DNA of 60,696 bases from an uncultured Muribaculaceae bacterium (GTDB taxonomy: Bacteria > Bacteroidota > Bacteroidia > Bacteroidales > Muribaculaceae): positions 1 to 60,696 of the forward strand of contig CAJTOB010000012.1 of the NCBI GenBank assembly GCA_910578035.1. Direction: 5' to 3'. This document shows, one piece after another, positions 34,489-43,463 of this stretch. The notes below the pieces were generated by a model that worked only from the letters and a program-made list of their open reading frames with translations, did no database searches and had not been told where the DNA came from. The position numbers and the translations under genes are program-made. Each line of letters begins with the position of its first letter. Positions within the stretch are counted from its first letter, which is position 1.

Positions 34489-36687
34489 ATGCCCAGAATA
34501 GATCAGGAAACGGTTAATAAAATCCTGGATACCGCCGATATAGTAGATGTGGTCAGCGATTTTGTGAAGTTGCGCCGAAGCGGTGCCAACTTCAAGGGCT
34601 TGTGTCCGTTCCACAACGAACGCACGCCTTCTTTTTCCGTAAACCGCGCACGCAATATATGCAAATGCTTCAGTTGTGGCAAAGGTGGCTCTCCTGTCAA
34701 CTTTATTATGGAGCATGAGCAGCTTAGCTATCAGGAAGCTCTTCGCTATCTCGCCAGAAAATACAACATAGAGATAGTAGAAAAAGAACTGAGCGACCAG
34801 GAGCGCGAGGCGATGAATACCCGCGAGGCTATGTTGGCGGTCAATGAGTTTGCACTCACTCATTTCAAAAAGAATTTGCTTGAAAGCGATGAAGGGCGCG
34901 ATACAGCCTTGGCATACCTTCGCCATCGCGGTATCAGCGATGCAATGATTGCCCGCTTCCACCTTGGCTATGCCATAGACAAAAGCCGCGAACTGATTGA
35001 TGCGGCAAAGTCATCGGGTTTCAATACAAAATACCTCGTTGATACCGGACTGGCGATCGAGCGAGACGACAAATCGCTTTACGATCGATTTCGCAGTCGT
35101 GTCATATTCCCTGTACATAGCATTTCCGGTCGTGTGATAGCTTTCGGAGGGCGAACTATGCGCTCCGACAAGACAATTGCTAAATATGTCAATTCTCCGG
35201 AGTCGTCTATTTATCATAAAAATCTTGAGCTCTACGGCCTGTATCAGGCTAAAAGCGCTATCGCCAAAAAGGACAAATGCATACTCGTAGAGGGCTATCT
35301 TGATGTGATATCCATGCATCAGGCCGGAGTTGAGAATGTTGTAGCGTCATCCGGCACTTCGCTTACCGAAGGCCAGATAAGAGCATTGCGACGCTTCTCA
35401 AACAATGTGACACTTATCTACGATGCAGATGCAGCCGGCATAAAAGCTTCGCTCAGAGGCATCAACATGCTGTTGGGCGAAGGCCTGAACGTAAAAGTGC
35501 TCAGCCTGCCTCCCGGCGATGATCCGGATTCTTTCGCTCAAAGTCACAGTTCGACCGAGGTCGAGGCATATCTTGCCGACCATGAGGTTGATATAATAGC
35601 TTTTATGGCAGATATGCTTTTGCGTGATGTTCCTGATAATGACCCTACTGCAAAGGCTAAAGCTATCAACGGCATCCTATATTCTGTTGCATTTGTCGAC
35701 GACCCCGTGACAACTCAGGAGTATATAGCGCAGTGCTCGAGGCGCCTGTCTGTGCCAGAACAAGTACTTGCGGCTCAGCTGAGAGTACTTCGCACACGTC
35801 GTCTGGAGGAAGCCGCCAAAGATGCGGCTCGCCGCCAAGCGCGCGAATCGGTCGCTCCTCAGACTGAGACAAATGTTACAGCAGCAACCGACGCAAGCGA
35901 AGAACAACCCTTAGTACCCGAGGCGCCGCTTCTCAATCTTGATACGAACAGCCTCAGGCCATATGAGGAGATGCTGATGCGCTATATTGTCCGATACGGG
36001 CTTATGTATATCATGGATATAGCACGCTCCGACGGCAGTTTCGCTCCGGGAACAGTGTTTGACCTCATTGATGGAGAATTAGGCATCGACGGATACTCGA
36101 TGACTTATCCTCCGTTCAAACGAACTTATGAGGCAGTAAAGGAACTCAGATATGGCAGCTGGCAGACTGATAGGACAATCTTTATGCGAACCCTCGAGGA
36201 CGAATGCAGCGCACGTATGGCAGAAGCCTATGATGAGATAAGGCAGACAGCCGAGAATATTGCCCAGATTGAATCGATGGAGCAGAGGGCTCATGATGAT
36301 ATTGAAAAATACAGATTGGCCAAGATAAATGAATTCGATGCAAAGTATTGCCAGGACCACCTTGCAAATTCGCCTGACGATGTTGTTCGAAATACAGCTA
36401 ATGCACTGATTATAGAGAGATATACTCTTTCCCGCATTTATACCAAGCAGGAGAATATTGAAAGTGAGGAGAGCCAGCTTCCGGAATTAGTGCCAAGAGC
36501 TATTTACGAACTGCAGAATGCCATACTTTCTGCTCGTCTGCGTGATCTTTCGACAGAACTTGCCACATTGGATGCTTCCCATATCGACAGAGCACAAGAA
36601 ATAATCATGAAAATAGCCGAGTTGCAAAATATGCAGCGTGAACTTGTAAAAGTCCTCGGAGAGAGAATAATACTGCCAAAACGCTGA
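34489..36687 (+). CDS. dnaG: DNA primase
   Basis: DnaG makes RNA primers at the replication fork. From the ATG at 34489 it has 732 residues. The N-terminal CHC2 zinc finger is Cys39, His42, Cys60 and Cys63 (CPFHNERTPSFS ... CKCFSCGKGG). The catalytic TOPRIM core includes LVEGYLDVI (about 263-272) and the acidic LIYDADAAG motif (about 307-315). The C-terminal third (after about 440) is helical and diverged, as expected for the DnaB-binding region. A GTG at 34468 was rejected because it sits inside the -7 element. It seems to be transcribed alone. Confidence 0.96.
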   Translation: MPRIDQETVNKILDTADIVDVVSDFVKLRRSGANFKGLCPFHNERTPSFSVNRARNICKCFSCGKGGSPVNFIMEHEQLSYQEALRYLARKYNIEIVEKELSDQEREAMNTREAMLAVNEFALTHFKKNLLESDEGRDTALAYLRHRGISDAMIARFHLGYAIDKSRELIDAAKSSGFNTKYLVDTGLAIERDDKSLYDRFRSRVIFPVHSISGRVIAFGGRTMRSDKTIAKYVNSPESSIYHKNLELYGLYQAKSAIAKKDKCILVEGYLDVISMHQAGVENVVASSGTSLTEGQIRALRRFSNNVTLIYDADAAGIKASLRGINMLLGEGLNVKVLSLPPGDDPDSFAQSHSSTEVEAYLADHEVDIIAFMADMLLRDVPDNDPTAKAKAINGILYSVAFVDDPVTTQEYIAQCSRRLSVPEQVLAAQLRVLRTRRLEEAAKDAARRQARESVAPQTETNVTAATDASEEQPLVPEAPLLNLDTNSLRPYEEMLMRYIVRYGLMYIMDIARSDGSFAPGTVFDLIDGELGIDGYSMTYPPFKRTYEAVKELRYGSWQTDRTIFMRTLEDECSARMAEAYDEIRQTAENIAQIESMEQRAHDDIEKYRLAKINEFDAKYCQDHLANSPDDVVRNTANALIIERYTLSRIYTKQENIESEESQLPELVPRAIYELQNAILSARLRDLSTELATLDASHIDRAQEIIMKIAELQNMQRELVKVLGERIILPKR

Positions 36688-36759
36688 AAAAGTTTTTTAT
36701 GCTTTGAACCCTAAGGCCATTCTGAATGTTCTAAGTATAGATAAAAAACTATTTCAGCT

Positions 36760-37236
36760 ATGAAAGAAATTGTATTGACCGGCACGACTTGCCAAGTATT
36801 TGGTGACGTTCTTGGTGCCTTTCTCAAGCAAGGGCTTGGTATCAAGGCTATGGTTGACTATCCTGAAAAAGTGATGGTAAATGATTCGCGCCTTACAATA
36901 ACTCATCTTCCAGTCGAAGAACATGACAAAGTAATAGAAAGCCTGCGCGGATATGATACAGCAGTCTTGACCTATAACGATGACTTACAGAATGTATATA
37001 CCAATGACCTTACTCTACGATACTTCGTAGACACACTTCATGCGGCCCGAGAGGCTGGAGTAAAACGTGTGGTTGTAGTTGGATCGCCGGATTCTCAAGC
37101 ATTTTTTGTAAGCGACATGCGCCGTCTCGACGACATCGACTGGGTGTTTATCTCCACTGAAGGCGATTTTCCGTCCAGAGCCGTCCAGGAAGTCATCGAG
37201 CCTAAAACTCATAAAGCGGTGTATAGTGAAGATTAA
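36760..37236 (+). CDS. Short Rossmann-like NAD(P)-binding protein
   Basis: 158 residues with no signal peptide. The N-terminus MKEIVLTGTTCQVFGDVLGA has a TGxxxxxG turn typical of NAD(P)-binding NmrA-like/extended short-chain dehydrogenases. The strand AGVKRVVVVGS also fits that fold. But it ends early: about 60 residues shorter than most NmrA-like proteins, and with no YxxxK catalytic pair. It may be a non-catalytic NAD(P) sensor or a reduced paralogue. It sits alone between dnaG and the convergent yitT, with its own terminator. No promoter box was identified in the 72-base gap. Function unknown. Confidence 0.72.
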   Translation: MKEIVLTGTTCQVFGDVLGAFLKQGLGIKAMVDYPEKVMVNDSRLTITHLPVEEHDKVIESLRGYDTAVLTYNDDLQNVYTNDLTLRYFVDTLHAAREAGVKRVVVVGSPDSQAFFVSDMRRLDDIDWVFISTEGDFPSRAVQEVIEPKTHKAVYSED

Positions 37237-37264
37237 CCATTCTCCTCTCTTCTCACCGCCAAGG

Positions 37265-37300
37265 AGGGGCACACCATAAGGCGTGCCCCTTTTTATTTTT
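37265..37300 (+). terminator. Terminator after the Rossmann-like gene
   Basis: AGGGGCAC (37265-37272) pairs with GTGCCCCT (37283-37290), with T-rich sequence following (TTTTTATTTTT). It overlaps the last codons of the convergent yitT-family gene. Confidence 0.9.
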
Positions 37301-38201
37301 CTTCTTGTTGAGTGTGTGAGGGTGCTTTCATTTTCACCTTCAGCTCGTCAAACCCTTTTCCATAGACACCGTTCACATTTGCCTGTGTAGTAAACGCCTC
37401 AGGGTCTATGCTCTTTATGATTCTGGAAATCGTAACAGCCTCAATCTTACGGCACATCACAAGCAGAATTTTCACTTCCTGCTTTGAATACCAGCCCATT
37501 CCTGTAAGGACTGTACATCCACGCTTTGCATCATTATTGATTGCAGTAGCTATTTCCTGCCACTTCTTTGAAAAAATCGTGAACTGTACTGCCTGACGAT
37601 TGGTGTTTATAATCATATCTGCCGTAAATGATGTCAATGCCAGAACTATAAAGCCGTAAACTACCAAATCGAGCTGGTGGAACAGGAAATATGAAGATGA
37701 AATGATAAAGAAATCGACATAGAGCATCGTGCGTCCGACACTGACGTTGGTATGCTTCGAAACCATTGCTGCAATGATGTCTGTGCCGCCGCTCGAACCA
37801 TTATGAGTAAAAGCCAGGCCAACGCCGATTCCGGCAAGTATGCCGCCTATCACAATATTCATAAACGGCTCATCGGTTATCCGTATATCCTGAAACAAGG
37901 GCTGGAAGATTCCGACCCATACAGAAATCATTGTTGCACCGAATATAGTTCCTAATACAAACTTTTTGCCGACAACTTTATAGGCTATTGCAAGCAGAAT
38001 AAGATTCAGCGCATACTGAGCGACGGCCACCGGGATTCCCGTGAGAAAATATATAATGGTTCCCAGACCTGCCACACCACCGATAACGACCTTCTGAGGA
38101 AGGATAAAGGCACAGAATCCGAAGGCATACATCGCCATGCCAAGCGTGATAAAAATGTAGTCGCGCGTAGTGCGCCAAAAATTGATTGCGTTTGCAGGCA
38201 T
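37293..38201 (-). CDS. YitT-family membrane protein (DUF161/DUF2179)
   Basis: 302 residues from the ATG at 38201. Five to six membrane helices occupy about residues 12-195 (the DUF161 part, including GGVAGLGTIIYFLTGIPVA and GGILAGIGVGLAFTHNGSSGGTDI). A cytoplasmic DUF2179 domain follows (about 205-290: AVQFTIFSKKWQEIATAINN, GWYSKQEVKILLVMCRK). Transport is suspected for the family, but substrates are not established. The start at 38201 is supported by a -7 box just upstream on the minus strand; a farther ATG at 38255 lies upstream of the promoter. It is monocistronic. Confidence 0.88.
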   Translation of the reverse strand: MPANAINFWRTTRDYIFITLGMAMYAFGFCAFILPQKVVIGGVAGLGTIIYFLTGIPVAVAQYALNLILLAIAYKVVGKKFVLGTIFGATMISVWVGIFQPLFQDIRITDEPFMNIVIGGILAGIGVGLAFTHNGSSGGTDIIAAMVSKHTNVSVGRTMLYVDFFIISSSYFLFHQLDLVVYGFIVLALTSFTADMIINTNRQAVQFTIFSKKWQEIATAINNDAKRGCTVLTGMGWYSKQEVKILLVMCRKIEAVTISRIIKSIDPEAFTTQANVNGVYGKGFDELKVKMKAPSHTQQEEK

Positions 38202-38221
38202 AATAGTGATTTTTATGGTGG

Positions 38222-38255
38222 CAAAGGTAAGAAAAAAATTTAAGAGGGTGTTCAA
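38222..38255 (-). promoter_or_regulatory. Promoter of the yitT-family gene
   Basis: TACCTTTG (38229-38222, minus strand) is an exact -7 match. A TTGA at 38255-38252 with a 22-base spacer is a weak -33. The leader would be about 14 bases. Confidence 0.5.
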
Positions 38256-38278
38256 TCAGGGCTGTTAAATCATAAGCC

Positions 38279-38305
38279 AAAAAGTCTGAGATATTTGTTT
38301 CAGAC
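38279..38305 (-). terminator. Terminator after recG
   Basis: On the minus strand GTCTGA (38305-38300) pairs with TCAGAC (38289-38284), followed by TTTTT (38283-38279). It closes the pyrB-to-recG transcript 24 bases after the recG stop. Confidence 0.7.
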
Positions 38306-38328
38306 AAGCGTATATTTCTAACCGCAAT

Positions 38329-40431
38329 CTACGAAATACGGCTCCAGTCGGTTTTTCTGTGTGCAATTTCCTGCATAACACGGGCGAAATATAAATTTTC
38401 TGCTTTTGAAAGTTCAGGATCTGCATCAAGCAACTTTTCAGCAGCCTCTCGAGCCATCTGTATAATACGGCCGTCCTGGGCAAGATTTGCTATATGAAGA
38501 TCAAAAGGCAAGCCGCTCTGCATGGTTCCTTCAATATCTCCGGGTCCACGCATCTGCATGTCGGCTTCCGCAATTACAAAACCGTCGGTGGTTGAAGTCA
38601 TGATCTCAAGGCGTTTTCTCGTTTCAGCGGCTATTTTATACTTTGTCATAAGTATGCAATAGCTTTTGTCGGCTCCACGCCCGACGCGCCCCCTTAACTG
38701 ATGCAACTGAGACAGACCGAATCTTTCGGCATTCTCAATAATCATTGTTGTAGCATTAGGCACATTCACACCGACTTCAATAACAGTGGTCGAAACAAGC
38801 ACGGCAGCCTTTCCGGAAGAAAAGAGGGCCATCTGGGCTTCTTTTTCTGTCGGTTTCATCCGCCCGTGCACGAAAGCGACACCGTATTGGCCAAATATTC
38901 TCATTGCCCTCTCATAGCCTTCAGTCGCACTTTTAAGGTCGAGCTTTTCATTTTCCTCAATAAGAGGATATACGATATATATTTGCCGGCCGGCCTGAAG
39001 TTCCCCAAGTACCGCTTTGTCGACACGCTCTCTCTGCTCGTCGTATCGCAGGACTGTTGTAACAGGCTTGCGGCCTGGCGGAAGTTCATCAATGACTGAT
39101 ATATCGAGGTCACCATATACAGTCATAGCCAGTGTGCGCGGTATCGGTGTCGCTGTCATCACGAGGATATGTGGCGGGATAGCGCTTTTAGCCCATAATT
39201 TCGCACGCTGTGCGACCCCGAACCTATGTTGTTCGTCGATAACCACAAATCCAAGCCGATGAAATTGGACAGTATCTTCAATCACCGCATGAGTGCCTAT
39301 AAGAATATGGATTGAGCCGTCGAGAAGCCCTTCGGCAATCTCACGGCGAGCAGACTTCCGGGTTGAGCCTGTCAGAAGCTTGACATTCAGACCAATTTTG
39401 GAGCACAGATCCGATATGGTCTCGAAATGCTGTGTCGCTAATATTTCAGTAGGGGCCATAAGACAAGCCTGATATCCGTTGTCGATAGCAAAAAGCATGC
39501 TGATAAGGGCCACCAGAGTTTTCCCACTGCCGACATCGCCTTGAACAAGCCTGTTCATCTGATTGAAACTGATTATATCGTTCCGAATTTCCTTGATTAC
39601 ACGCTTCTGAGCACCGGTCAATTCAAATGGTAGACATTGTGAATAAAAATCGTTGAACCATCGGCCGACTCGAGGCATATAATATCCTTCAGCTGTGCTT
39701 TTGCGTTTCCTCGCACGCCGCAACATGTCTACCTGTATAAAGAAAAGTTCTTCGAATTTCAACCGTAGTTTTGCGGCCTGAAGCATTCTTACGTCCTGAG
39801 GAACGTGGATTGTACGTATTGCCTCATCAAATCCTATCAGACCGTTATCTTTTCTTACAGAAAGGGGTAGCGGGTCGGTAAATGGGGCTGCATGTCCTGC
39901 AAGATACGACGATATTGAAGCAAAAAAAGCCCTGCTGCCGAAATTATCGGTCCTGAGACGTTCGGTGAGAGGATAAATGCCTCTTAGTCCTTGTGATGCT
40001 CCGATAGTTCCGGGAATATCAACTTCCGGGTGCGACATCTGAAGCACAGAGTTAAAGCGGCTTGGCTTGCCGAAAACAATATATTCGTTTGCGGTCACCA
40101 GTTTTTTTCGTATAGTGCGCACACCCTTGAACCATACACATTCCATTGTGGCAGTTCCGTCGGTAAATAGGCCGACAAGACGCTGCTTGGCACCCTCTCC
40201 AAGCACATTGAAACTTACAAACCGCCCTTTGACTTGAACGGAAGGCAATTCGCCCTCTGCCATGCAAAGACTGCGAATTGAGTAAATTCTGGAGCGGTCG
40301 ATATAACCGGTCGGATAATGCCGCAGCAAATCGTAGACATTTCTTATGCCTACTTCCGCAGCAAGCAAATCGGCCCTGTGCGGGCCGATGCCTTTCACAT
40401 ATTTTATGTCGGCATGCCTCAGAGAGAGCAT
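38329..40431 (-). CDS. recG: ATP-dependent DNA helicase RecG
   Basis: RecG remodels stalled forks and branched DNA. It has 700 residues. The N-terminal wedge/OB domain spans about 1-250 (YVKGIGPHRADLLAAEVGI, LVGLFTDGTATMECVWF). SF2 helicase domains follow with Walker A GDVGSGKT (about residue 300), DEQH (about 396) and MTATPIPRT. The conserved motif VI is LRGRVGRGADKSYC. Its ATG overlaps the end of ispD by 13 bases. It is the last gene of a six-gene minus-strand operon. Size and all motifs are normal. Confidence 0.97.
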   Translation of the reverse strand: MLSLRHADIKYVKGIGPHRADLLAAEVGIRNVYDLLRHYPTGYIDRSRIYSIRSLCMAEGELPSVQVKGRFVSFNVLGEGAKQRLVGLFTDGTATMECVWFKGVRTIRKKLVTANEYIVFGKPSRFNSVLQMSHPEVDIPGTIGASQGLRGIYPLTERLRTDNFGSRAFFASISSYLAGHAAPFTDPLPLSVRKDNGLIGFDEAIRTIHVPQDVRMLQAAKLRLKFEELFFIQVDMLRRARKRKSTAEGYYMPRVGRWFNDFYSQCLPFELTGAQKRVIKEIRNDIISFNQMNRLVQGDVGSGKTLVALISMLFAIDNGYQACLMAPTEILATQHFETISDLCSKIGLNVKLLTGSTRKSARREIAEGLLDGSIHILIGTHAVIEDTVQFHRLGFVVIDEQHRFGVAQRAKLWAKSAIPPHILVMTATPIPRTLAMTVYGDLDISVIDELPPGRKPVTTVLRYDEQRERVDKAVLGELQAGRQIYIVYPLIEENEKLDLKSATEGYERAMRIFGQYGVAFVHGRMKPTEKEAQMALFSSGKAAVLVSTTVIEVGVNVPNATTMIIENAERFGLSQLHQLRGRVGRGADKSYCILMTKYKIAAETRKRLEIMTSTTDGFVIAEADMQMRGPGDIEGTMQSGLPFDLHIANLAQDGRIIQMAREAAEKLLDADPELSKAENLYFARVMQEIAHRKTDWSRIS

Positions 40432-41138
40432 TGCTCAAGTAGAATTTCGGCTAAAGGAAGGTCTGCCGAGTTGGTTATCTTGATGTTTGTCGGCTCACCT
40501 TCAACATATCTTATCGGCAAACCTGTTGCCGCATATACAACAGATGCATCATCAGTCATACGGGCAATGTCTTCGGTCTGTTTTCTATAAGCTTCAATAA
40601 GACATGACGCATCGAAGGCCTGAGGCGTCTGGACGGCCACGTAATTGGACCGACACACAGGACATGCCGTTTCGTCTCCACTCTTTTCCATAAGAGAATC
40701 GGTCGGCGCTATTGCCGGAACAACTGCCTTATGTCCGTCTTCAACAGCTTTGGCGAGTCTTTCAAGAAGACACTCCGACATCATGGGCCTTGCAGCATCA
40801 TGAACCATAATCATATCCTCAGCACACACTGAAGGTATAAGACTGAGAGCGTTTGCAACAGACTGCGCCCGTGTAGCGCCTCCGTCTGCAATCAAGATGT
40901 CCGGATATCGCCCGGTCTCACGTTTCTCCCAAAAGTCCTTTCCGAAAGGTGAAAGCACGAGAATAACAGTTCCATCAATGCCTCGTTTTTCACAATAACG
41001 ATAGAATGTGTCTATACTATGACAGACCACCGTCTTACCGGCCAACTGACAGAATTGTTTGGGAATGTCGCCGCCGAATCGGGTACCCCCTCCGGCGGCG
41101 ACAATTATGAAATATATCTTCTTTATCGAAGGCATCAA
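40419..41138 (-). CDS. ispD: 2-C-methyl-D-erythritol 4-phosphate cytidylyltransferase
   Basis: IspD joins CTP and MEP in the non-mevalonate isoprenoid pathway. It has 239 residues. The nucleotide-binding loop VAAGGGTRFGGDIPKQF (about 13-29) and the downstream VHDAARPM, KAVVPAIAPTDSL, VQTPQAFDASCL and DDASVV motifs all fit the family. It overlaps glyA (4 bases at its start) and recG (13 bases at its end). An alternative start is one codon in (MPSIKKIYF). Confidence 0.95.
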   Translation of the reverse strand: MMPSIKKIYFIIVAAGGGTRFGGDIPKQFCQLAGKTVVCHSIDTFYRYCEKRGIDGTVILVLSPFGKDFWEKRETGRYPDILIADGGATRAQSVANALSLIPSVCAEDMIMVHDAARPMMSECLLERLAKAVEDGHKAVVPAIAPTDSLMEKSGDETACPVCRSNYVAVQTPQAFDASCLIEAYRKQTEDIARMTDDASVVYAATGLPIRYVEGEPTNIKITNSADLPLAEILLEQCSL

Positions 41139-42415
41139 TAGGCGAAGATAGGATAGTTTGCCATCATTTCGTTGACGGCTTTGCGAACAGCTGCTATGGT
41201 TTCGTTGTCTTCCGGAGCAGAAAGAACAGTATCTATCATTTCGGCGATAGTCTGCATCGAGTCTTCCTTGAGACCGCGGGTTGTGATAGCAGGTGTGCCA
41301 AGGCGGATACCCGACGTCTGGAATGGTGAACGGCTGTCGTAGGGAACCATGTTTTTATTTGCGGTAATATCGGCCTGGACAAGTACTCGTTCGGCAACCT
41401 TGCCTGTAAGTTCGGGGAATTTTGTACGCAAGTCAATGAGAATGCAATGGTTGTCTGTGCCACCCGATACAATCTTATAGCCCAGATTGGAAAGAGCGCC
41501 GGCAAGTGCGGCTGCATTTTTCTTTACCTGAAGCTGATATTCGCGGAATTCCGGCTGGAGTGCTTCATGAAACGCAACAGCCTTGGCGGCGATGACATGT
41601 TCGAGAGGACCACCCTGTGCGCCTGGGAAAACGGCAGAATCAAGCAGCTGCGACATCATGCGGTCTTCGCCCTTAGGCGATTTCTTGCCCCAGGGATTGA
41701 CAAAGTCCTTACCCATAAGGATTATACCGCCGCGCGGGCCGCGGAGAGTCTTGTGAGTTGTCGATGTAACGATATGAGCATACTTGACAGGATTATCAAG
41801 CAGACCGGCGGCTATAAGACCTGCCGGATGAGCCATATCTACCATGAAAATCGCTCCGATTTCATCTGCGATGGCGCGCATGCGTGCATAATCCCACTCA
41901 CGGGAATAGGCACTTGCACCTCCGATAATAAGTTTCGGACGCTCACGGCGGCAGACTTCTTCCATCTTGTCGTAATCAACCAGGCCAGTCTCTGCATCAA
42001 CATTATACTCAAGAGCCTGATATACGAGGCCGGAGAAGTTTACAGGACTACCATGGCTGAGGTGGCCTCCATGGCTGAGGTTCAGACCAATGAACTTATC
42101 GCCCGGATTCATGCAAGCCATGAAGACTGCCATATTGGCCTGCGCACCGGAGTGTGGCTGGACGTTGGCATATTCGGCACCGAAAAGCTGTTTTACGCGC
42201 TCGATTGCAAGTGATTCAACCTGATCGACAACCTGGCAGCCGCCATAATAGCGACGTCCTGGATAGCCTTCTGCATACTTGTTGGTCATGCACGAGCCCA
42301 TAGCGCGCATCACTTCGTCGCTTACATAATTTTCCGAAGCGATTAGTTCGATACCGTCTTTTTGACGGCGGTGTTCGGCCTCTATAAGGCTGAAAACTGC
42401 GGTGTCTTTAAGCAT
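41135..42415 (-). CDS. glyA: Serine hydroxymethyltransferase
   Basis: This PLP enzyme converts serine and tetrahydrofolate into glycine and methylene-tetrahydrofolate. It has 426 residues. The PLP-binding lysine is Lys222 in STTHKTLRGPRGG; SENYVSDEV, YPGRRYYGGC and the NVQPHSGAQAN stretch are all in place. It uses the folate cofactor whose first precursor step is made by FolE elsewhere in this window. It sits between the flavin reductase (14-base gap) and ispD (4-base overlap). Normal length and residues. Confidence 0.97.
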   Translation of the reverse strand: MLKDTAVFSLIEAEHRRQKDGIELIASENYVSDEVMRAMGSCMTNKYAEGYPGRRYYGGCQVVDQVESLAIERVKQLFGAEYANVQPHSGAQANMAVFMACMNPGDKFIGLNLSHGGHLSHGSPVNFSGLVYQALEYNVDAETGLVDYDKMEEVCRRERPKLIIGGASAYSREWDYARMRAIADEIGAIFMVDMAHPAGLIAAGLLDNPVKYAHIVTSTTHKTLRGPRGGIILMGKDFVNPWGKKSPKGEDRMMSQLLDSAVFPGAQGGPLEHVIAAKAVAFHEALQPEFREYQLQVKKNAAALAGALSNLGYKIVSGGTDNHCILIDLRTKFPELTGKVAERVLVQADITANKNMVPYDSRSPFQTSGIRLGTPAITTRGLKEDSMQTIAEMIDTVLSAPEDNETIAAVRKAVNEMMANYPIFAY

Positions 42416-42429
42416 AGTGGGATAAATAT

Positions 42430-43002
42430 CTAACGTTTGATTTTGTTCTTTTTTACTGAGAACCCGAAAGTTCCCAAAATTTCACCTAAGGAATAATATC
42501 CTCCGTGACTATAGCACATAAGGCCTGATTTTTCAAGACAGAAGCGACCGGTAGCGTCATCAAGATAACGGTTGTCGGCAAGAGCGTCGACAATATGTGC
42601 TACTATCATATCATGGCTGCCCAGATGAGACACACTGCTCACACGGCATTCCAGAGAGAGAGGCGATTCTTCGATTGACGGGCATTCAACGGCAACTCCG
42701 GCAGATTTGTGCAGCCCGGAGACTTCCCATTTATCGCAGTCTCGACCGGATTTTACACCACACAAATCGGTAGCCCGAGCCATAGCAGATGTGGTGAGGT
42801 TGACTGTAAACTGCATATTTGCCATAATCATGGCATGAGAATGGCGTTCGGGGCGCACAGAGATATAAAGCATTGGCGGATTAGTGCATACAATTCCCGT
42901 CCACGCCACAGTTATAAGATTGGAAACTTCAGAGTTTCCGCAACTTACTATTACCGCTGGCAGTGGATAGAGCAGAGTACCTCCTTTCCACACTTGTTTC
43001 AT
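42430..43002 (-). CDS. Flavin reductase-like domain protein
   Basis: 190 residues. It has the FMN-binding split-barrel fold of the flavin reductase family: PLPAVIVSCGNSEVSNLITV, TGIVCTNPPMLYISVRPERHS, QFTVNLTTSAMARATDLCG and a C-terminal HGGYYSLGEILG. The family reduces or carries FMN; many members are of unknown substrate. No NAD-binding motif is clear. Its start codon overlaps the pyrI end by 4 bases. Being inside the pyrimidine operon hints at co-expression only. Confidence 0.87.
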   Translation of the reverse strand: MKQVWKGGTLLYPLPAVIVSCGNSEVSNLITVAWTGIVCTNPPMLYISVRPERHSHAMIMANMQFTVNLTTSAMARATDLCGVKSGRDCDKWEVSGLHKSAGVAVECPSIEESPLSLECRVSSVSHLGSHDMIVAHIVDALADNRYLDDATGRFCLEKSGLMCYSHGGYYSLGEILGTFGFSVKKNKIKR

Positions 43003-43463
43003 AGCAACGAAGCAGCCTCACCTCCGGCAACATGATGACCGCAATAATGGCAACATAGGTCTATGTCATTGCGATCTACCACTTCGAAGCGGCTTGCCAT
43101 TGGCTCGTTATTCGAAATACATTTCGGATTTGGACAGCGAACAATGCCGGTAAGAGTATCGGGCAAGGTCACCGGTCTTTTTTCCACAACAGTATAGTCG
43201 CGGATTATATTTACTACTGCCGTAGGGGCTATAATGGCAATGCGGTCGAGTACACACTGTTCGAATTCCGTATCGGCAACTTTAATGATGCCCTTGGTTC
43301 CGAGACGTTTGCTATGGAGATTATTGCCGATAGTAACGCTTTTGCCCATGTTTTCTATTCCAAGAATCCTTACGGCGGCAAAAAGAGCATCCGAAGGAAT
43401 ATGATCGATTACAGTGCCGTTCTTAAGGGCTGCAACAGCAAGTTCTTTCTTATTTCCTGTCAT
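42999..43463 (-). CDS. pyrI: Aspartate carbamoyltransferase regulatory subunit
   Basis: PyrI lets nucleotides regulate PyrB allosterically. It has 154 residues, the usual length. An N-terminal nucleotide-binding domain leads to a zinc domain with Cys110, Cys115, Cys138 and Cys141 (CPNPKC and CCHYC), which match the zinc ligands of the E. coli protein. Its coding ends overlap both pyrB (4 bases) and the flavin reductase (4 bases). So the ATCase here is likely of the class B holoenzyme type (c6r6). Confidence 0.96.
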   Translation of the reverse strand: MTGNKKELAVAALKNGTVIDHIPSDALFAAVRILGIENMGKSVTIGNNLHSKRLGTKGIIKVADTEFEQCVLDRIAIIAPTAVVNIIRDYTVVEKRPVTLPDTLTGIVRCPNPKCISNNEPMASRFEVVDRNDIDLCCHYCGHHVAGGEAASLL